Below are positions 6,242-9,136 of a DNA stretch of 9,136 nt, piece by piece; position 1 is the first letter of the stretch, and every line of letters begins with the position of its first letter. The stretch spans positions 1 to 9,136 of the forward strand of contig JANQPK010000166.1 of assembly GCA_028289505.1 (NCBI GenBank). The letters run 5' to 3'. The notes under the pieces are model-generated. The model was not told the origin of the DNA and did no database searches. It was given only the letters and a program-made list of their open reading frames with translations. The stretch comes from Cyclobacteriaceae bacterium. GTDB lineage: Bacteria; Bacteroidota; Bacteroidia; Cytophagales; Cyclobacteriaceae. The position numbers and the translations under genes were made by a program.

Positions 6242-6268
6242 TTATAATTTAGCCAAGACCCCAAAATA

Positions 6269-6493
6269 ATGAAAGTCCAAACCGCATTTAGATTTGACAA
6301 GGAGCTACTAGATTTGATCAGGGAAAAAGCCGCTGCCGAAAAGAGAAGCCTTAATAATTACATTGAGTATTTGCTTTATCGAGAGGTAGGTAATATTCCT
6401 AATGAAGATACCAAAGAAGCTATTCATGAAGCCAGGACCAGCAAGAATCTCAAACCCATTGAAGACCTTGACAAGTTTTTAGAGGACATTTAA
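6269..6493 (+). CDS. antitoxin of a YafQ-type TA pair, ribbon-helix-helix-like
   Basis: A 74-residue protein starting KVQTAFRFDKELLDLIREKA, with the beta strand (about 3-9) and two helices (about 10-22 and 26-38, LNNYIEYLLYREV) expected of a small RHH/DinJ-like DNA-binding domain. An acidic C-terminal tail (DLDKFLEDI) follows that should wrap and block the toxin. It ends 4 bp before the toxin start, the standard antitoxin-first order, and has a palindromic operator just upstream. Expected role: it neutralises the toxin by binding and represses the operon alone or as a complex. The assignment rests on size, fold pattern and partner rather than on a specific antitoxin signature, so the subfamily is uncertain. 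Confidence 0.82.
   Translation: MKVQTAFRFDKELLDLIREKAAAEKRSLNNYIEYLLYREVGNIPNEDTKEAIHEARTSKNLKPIEDLDKFLEDI
6481..6486 (+). promoter_or_regulatory. Shine-Dalgarno-like site for the toxin gene
   Basis: AGAGGA, inside the last antitoxin codons, lies 11 bases before the TTG start of the toxin. A purine-rich site at this place supports the TTG start, in a window where other genes lack one. The spacing is a little long. With TTG as start codon it should keep toxin synthesis below antitoxin synthesis. Confidence 0.35.
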
Positions 6494-6497
6494 ACCA

Positions 6498-6779
6498 TTG
6501 TACCAGCTTATTCCAACCACCAGGTTTAAGAAAGACCTGAAAAAAATTAAGACAAAGCCTAAGGACTTTGCATTGGTGGCAGAAGCTTTGAAACAGCTTC
6601 AGGTAGCAGGGGTTAATGGCCTGTCCGCTAAAATGAAGGCCCATAAATTAAAGGGAAGTTATTCGGATAACTGGGAATGTCATATAAAACCTGATCTACT
6701 AATTATCTGGATCCAGATAGAAAACCCTAAGCAAATTCGGCTGATTAGAGTCGGTTCGCATTCTGATCTATTTCGATAG
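6498..6779 (+). CDS. YafQ-family (RelE superfamily) mRNA interferase toxin
   Basis: A 93-residue toxin that should cut mRNA in the ribosomal A site when its antitoxin is degraded. The C-terminal half carries the YafQ signature: HKLKGSY (49-55), ECHIKPDLLIIW (60-71) and RVGSHSDLF (84-92). The catalytic set known from E. coli YafQ, two central histidines, an aspartate, a late histidine and the terminal phenylalanine, is all present as H49, H62, D66, H88 and F92, so the gene looks active and intact. The start is TTG at 6498: there is no ATG in frame before the TAG at 6480-6482, and MYQLIPTTRFKKDLK matches the usual N-terminus. The gene forms an operon with the antitoxin. It converges on the M43 gene with 34 bp between the stops and no convincing terminator. 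Confidence 0.92.
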   Translation: MYQLIPTTRFKKDLKKIKTKPKDFALVAEALKQLQVAGVNGLSAKMKAHKLKGSYSDNWECHIKPDLLIIWIQIENPKQIRLIRVGSHSDLFR

Positions 6780-6813
6780 GAATATACTTAACTTAAACCC
6801 CATCGAAACCGGG

Positions 6814-7746
6814 TTATTCAGGCATATGTAATCCTGGAGATGTTAAAAGCGACGATCTGCGGGGGCTATTTTCTAAAACGTAATGCATGCGGTCAATCTG
6901 TTCATTGGTAAACATATTCATAATCGCATCAGGGGTATAATTCATATAGTTAGCCAGTTGAACTTCTTCTCCTGAACATCCCAGGTAAGGTGTGGCACTG
7001 TTGACAACCTTATCAACCGCCGGAGTATCGTCACAGTAGTCGTTTGCCTCACAATCTCCACCACCCCAGGTATGCAGCAAACCCAAATAGTGACCCATCT
7101 CATGCGTAAGTGTCCTGCCCAGGTTATGGACTCCTTCCAGGTCAGACTCTCCAAAATGCCACCAGTTGATCACTATTCCTTCTTTCCCATCAGGGAGTGG
7201 TTTCTGGAACAATTCATCACCGGGAAGATCAGAGTCAGGACCCGTGGCTGATCCCAAATGAACATTAGCGGTTTCCTCACTATAGGGAGCGGTCCAAATA
7301 TTGATGTAATGCTCTGAGTTCCAATAGGAGAAATAGCCTATCTTGTCGAACTCGGTATTGGGGACCTCTTCCGGAATTTCAGCAAATGATATTTCTTTCC
7401 TTACGATACCATTGGTAGGATTTCCCTCCGGATCTTGTTTTGCCAGCATAAATTCAATGTTAGCATCCCCGCCGTGCGGATGATCATTGAAACCCCTGGT
7501 TCCTTCCCTCCTTCTGAAATCTTCATTCAAGATTTCGATCTGTCTTTCGATACGGTCCAATGCCATATTTGGACCCTCCCCGATTTCTTCCCCGTTATGC
7601 AATACATGAACCACCACTGGAAGCACATAAGTCGGAGCTTCTGGGTTTTCCGGTTCATCAATAGGGTCTGGTAATGTTTCGGTGCCCTCACAGGAAACTA
7701 TAATGCTGATCAAACTCAAAAAAAGTACTAAATATTTAGGTTTCAT
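6814..7746 (-). CDS. M43-family (pappalysin/ulilysin-like) zinc metalloprotease, lipoprotein
   Basis: A 310-residue secreted endopeptidase. The signal KYLVLFLSLISIIVSC gives a lipobox with C19, so it should be a lipoprotein; a Pro/Glu-rich linker (24-38) follows. The catalytic motif is HEMGHYLGLLH with zinc ligands H215, H219 and H225 and general base E216. The Met-turn of this family is M268 in NYMNY. Between them lies the M43 block GGGDCEANDYCDDTP (228-242) with C232, C238 and later C257, which may form disulfide bonds or shape a calcium site. The upstream half (VLPVVVHVLHNG, IGYFSYWNSEHYINIW) also fits the family. There are no PKD repeats and no type IX C-terminal sorting domain, making it a compact version. 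ATG at 7746 is well supported by the signal peptide. Substrate unknown. Confidence 0.93.
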   Translation of the reverse strand: MKPKYLVLFLSLISIIVSCEGTETLPDPIDEPENPEAPTYVLPVVVHVLHNGEEIGEGPNMALDRIERQIEILNEDFRRREGTRGFNDHPHGGDANIEFMLAKQDPEGNPTNGIVRKEISFAEIPEEVPNTEFDKIGYFSYWNSEHYINIWTAPYSEETANVHLGSATGPDSDLPGDELFQKPLPDGKEGIVINWWHFGESDLEGVHNLGRTLTHEMGHYLGLLHTWGGGDCEANDYCDDTPAVDKVVNSATPYLGCSGEEVQLANYMNYTPDAIMNMFTNEQIDRMHYVLENSPRRSSLLTSPGLHMPE

Positions 7747-8147
7747 TTTTCCAAAGGGATTTAACTCCCAATTTATCTTAAAATTTGAATAGCCAATATT
7801 ATTGGTGATTTACCCTTATTGCGTAAGTTTCTGCCTTACATTGTAAGTTATAACTCTCAGGGTAACTACCACTCTTGAAAATCCCCCCAGGCATCGTTAT
7901 TTTCAACCTATTATGAAAAAACCATTTGTTTACCTGTGGGAATACCTGGTAAAGGGTTTTATTTCCAACCAGCTGATAAGACACACTGAGCAACCCAATC
8001 GCTTTATTACCGAAACCAATTTTCAAGCGAATTTAACGAGCTGGATACCCTTTGTGAATCATTCACTATCAAAGAAAGATTTATTGGGGATTTTGATGAT
8101 GTAAATTTGATCATCAATTAGAACCAAGCTCGTTCAAACTCCACTAC
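7747..8147. other. 401-bp intergenic stretch, no convincing gene
   Basis: This separates the M43 start from the stop of the right-hand permease, both on the minus strand, so it should hold the M43 promoter and the permease 3' end. The best promoter candidate is weak: TAAATTGG (minus strand, about 7773-7766) with a TTG about 18 bp upstream. Two short open frames exist: 7913-8104 plus (63 codons from ATG) and about 7799-8059 minus (no ATG). Neither resembles a known family, and they overlap on opposite strands. An 8-bp inverted repeat (TTGATGAT at 8093-8100, ATCATCAA at 8110-8117, 9-nt loop) follows the permease but has no U-run, so it is at best a weak 3' end. A further short-repeat cluster is at 7810-7865. 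Confidence 0.6.
7810..7865. repeat. nested short inverted/direct repeats upstream of the M43 gene
   Basis: TTACCCT (7810-7816) and AGGGTAA (7859-7865) are a 7-bp inverted pair. Inside, GTAAGTT occurs twice (7823-7829 and 7843-7849), with CTTAC (7835-7839) between them. CTTAC can pair with either GTAAG copy, giving two mutually exclusive small hairpins (loops of 7 and 3 nt). GTTATAAC (7847-7854) is an 8-bp palindrome. It lies 64-119 bp ahead of the M43 ATG and may be a regulatory or transcript-folding element; chance is possible in AT-rich DNA. Confidence 0.35.
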
Positions 8148-9136
8148 TCACCTCACCCCATCTCTCAACGATTCCACTGGATTCACCAGCGCAGCTTTCA
8201 GTGCTCTGAATCCAGTAGTGCCTATGGCTACCAAAAGCGCCAAAATAGTGGCGATGGCAAAGGCTTCCGCTCCTATACTGGTGCGGTACACAAAGTCTTG
8301 AATCCAGTCATTCATGAAAAAGTAAGTGAGCGGCCAGGCAATCAGACTGGCTACTAGTAATAGGGTAATAAACTCTTTGATCAGTAGGAAAGTGACGTCA
8401 CCCACCGAGGCACCCAATACCTTTCGAATACCTATTTCGCCTGATTTGCGCTCCGCTGAAAAAGATACCAGGCCGAAGGTACCCAGGCAAGCCAGGGCTA
8501 TGGCCAGCATGGTGAAGGCCGCAAACACTTCGGTGAACTTCTCATCGGCCAGGTATTGCTGGGTGACATCTTCATCCACAAAAGAATAAGTAAAATCCCG
8601 GTCGGTCACGAATTTGGTGTAAACTGATTCAATATGCGCTAGGGTCGCAGCTACATCATTGGCGTCAATTTTAATATAGTCCCAATGCAAATTAGTTGCT
8701 GAAAGGATAAAAATGGTGGGTGGGATCTTGCGATGGAGCGATTCGAAATGAAAGTCTTTAACCACTCCTATTACCTGATAACGCTGGCCTTCCCATTCCA
8801 CTTCCATCCATTTACCAATAGCATGGTCCCAGCCCAATTGTGCCACCGCCGCTTCATTCAATATCAGTCCGGTTTCCATATCCGCGGGATGTGCCCTAGA
8901 AAAGTCCCTGCCCTCAACAATTTCTGCCTCCATCGTTTTAAAAAAATCGTGATTGATCCGGATAATCTTCATGGATTTTCTGGCATCTTCTTCAATTGGT
9001 ACATCCTGTGCTCTATACCGAGTACTATTAGATATCCAGCCTGGGGTTTTCATATTAGAAGATGCAGTTCGGATGATGGATGAATGGGTCATCAATTCAT
9101 TATTGAAAGCATCTAATGCTGCACGGTCCATAGTTT
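8148..9136 (-). CDS. MacB/FtsX-type ABC transporter permease, C-terminal part only
   Basis: The frame is open through the right edge (ACT and further bases precede the ATG at 9131), so the gene starts outside; about 329 codons, roughly the last 40% of a protein like the permease at 2047-4428, are visible. Residues numbered from the ATG at 9131: a second periplasmic core (about 1-195, with VIGVVKDFHFESLH at 120-133 as in the other permease: IIGVVKDYHYQSFH), then an FtsX domain with helices at about 203-224, 254-273 and 288-306. The coupling segment is ERKSGEIGIRKVLGAS (227-242), and the end is NPVESLRDGVR. It is a paralogue of the first permease, clearly diverged in sequence. An ATM-type ATPase is not visible; the partner ABC protein is encoded elsewhere or upstream outside the window. 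Substrate unknown. Confidence 0.93.
   Translation of the reverse strand, partial: TMDRAALDAFNNELMTHSSIIRTASSNMKTPGWISNSTRYRAQDVPIEEDARKSMKIIRINHDFFKTMEAEIVEGRDFSRAHPADMETGLILNEAAVAQLGWDHAIGKWMEVEWEGQRYQVIGVVKDFHFESLHRKIPPTIFILSATNLHWDYIKIDANDVAATLAHIESVYTKFVTDRDFTYSFVDEDVTQQYLADEKFTEVFAAFTMLAIALACLGTFGLVSFSAERKSGEIGIRKVLGASVGDVTFLLIKEFITLLLVASLIAWPLTYFFMNDWIQDFVYRTSIGAEAFAIATILALLVAIGTTGFRALKAALVNPVESLRDGVR

Noticed and set aside
6771..6808. TTTCGAT/ATCGAAA inverted repeat between the toxin and M43 stops as a bidirectional terminator
   Set aside because: The loop is 24 nt, the stem is AT-rich and no T-run follows on either strand.
7847..7854. GTTATAAC palindrome as another TA antitoxin site
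   Set aside because: It shares the half-site but not the 5-bp-spaced geometry of 6213-6231, and is easily expected by chance in AT-rich DNA.
7799..8026. Minus-strand open frame containing LSVSYQLVGNKTLYQVFPQV
   Set aside because: No ATG start (TTG at best), no recognised domain; a decayed gene fragment is possible but cannot be shown from the sequence.
7913..8104. 63-codon plus-strand ORF beginning MKKPFVYLWEYL
   Set aside because: No recognised family, no promoter or ribosome site, lies over another open frame on the opposite strand, and faces the end of the permease; not enough support for a gene.
8093..8117. 8-bp hairpin after the right-hand permease as an intrinsic terminator
   Set aside because: On the minus strand it is followed by AATCCCC-type sequence, not a U-run; at best an RNA 3'-end stabiliser.

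Overview
The window looks like a chromosomal stretch from a Bacteroidota bacterium, probably a marine or soil Cytophagales/Flammeovirga-type lineage. That placement is inferred from gene content and style. Two MacB/FtsX-type permeases lie within 7 kb, a sulfatase and an M43 protease both carry lipoprotein signals, strong Shine-Dalgarno sequences are mostly absent, and the promoter-like sites resemble the Bacteroidota TTTG / TAnnTTTG pattern. No rRNA, tRNA, CRISPR array, insertion sequence or phage gene was seen.

Layout. On the minus strand, reading right to left from about 2020 to 1, there is a likely transcription unit: a structured leader, then prfH (release-factor homologue that rescues damaged ribosomes), a small TPR protein, and a PEP mutase/isocitrate lyase-family enzyme cut by the left edge. 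The three genes are 11 and 15 bp apart. Next, 2047-4428 (minus) is a complete eight-helix ABC permease, and 4561-6183 (minus) is a lipoprotein sulfatase resembling heparan N-sulfatase. An 85-bp divergent gap holds a palindromic operator and promoter for a plus-strand YafQ-type toxin-antitoxin pair (6269-6779). Facing it is an M43-family zinc metalloprotease lipoprotein (6814-7746, minus). A 401-bp gap without a convincing gene follows, then the C-terminal part of a second ABC permease cut by the right edge (8148-9136, minus).

The most interesting part is the 304-bp gap upstream of prfH. Read on the minus strand it has a TATATTTG promoter-like box, a 15-codon leader ORF ending in UAG, a 7-bp GC-rich antiterminator, a competing 7-bp terminator hairpin with seven U residues, and, just before the GTG start of prfH, a second tiny ORF in the same frame that also ends in UAG. 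This has the layout of a translation-coupled attenuator in front of a ribosome-rescue release factor. The usual partner of PrfH, the RNA ligase RtcB2, is not next to it; a TPR gene is present instead. The pairing and reading frames are visible in the sequence. The regulatory role is inference.

The remaining genes look like independent accessory or envelope functions: two permeases that need an ATPase encoded elsewhere, a secreted sulfatase and protease, and a TA module between them.
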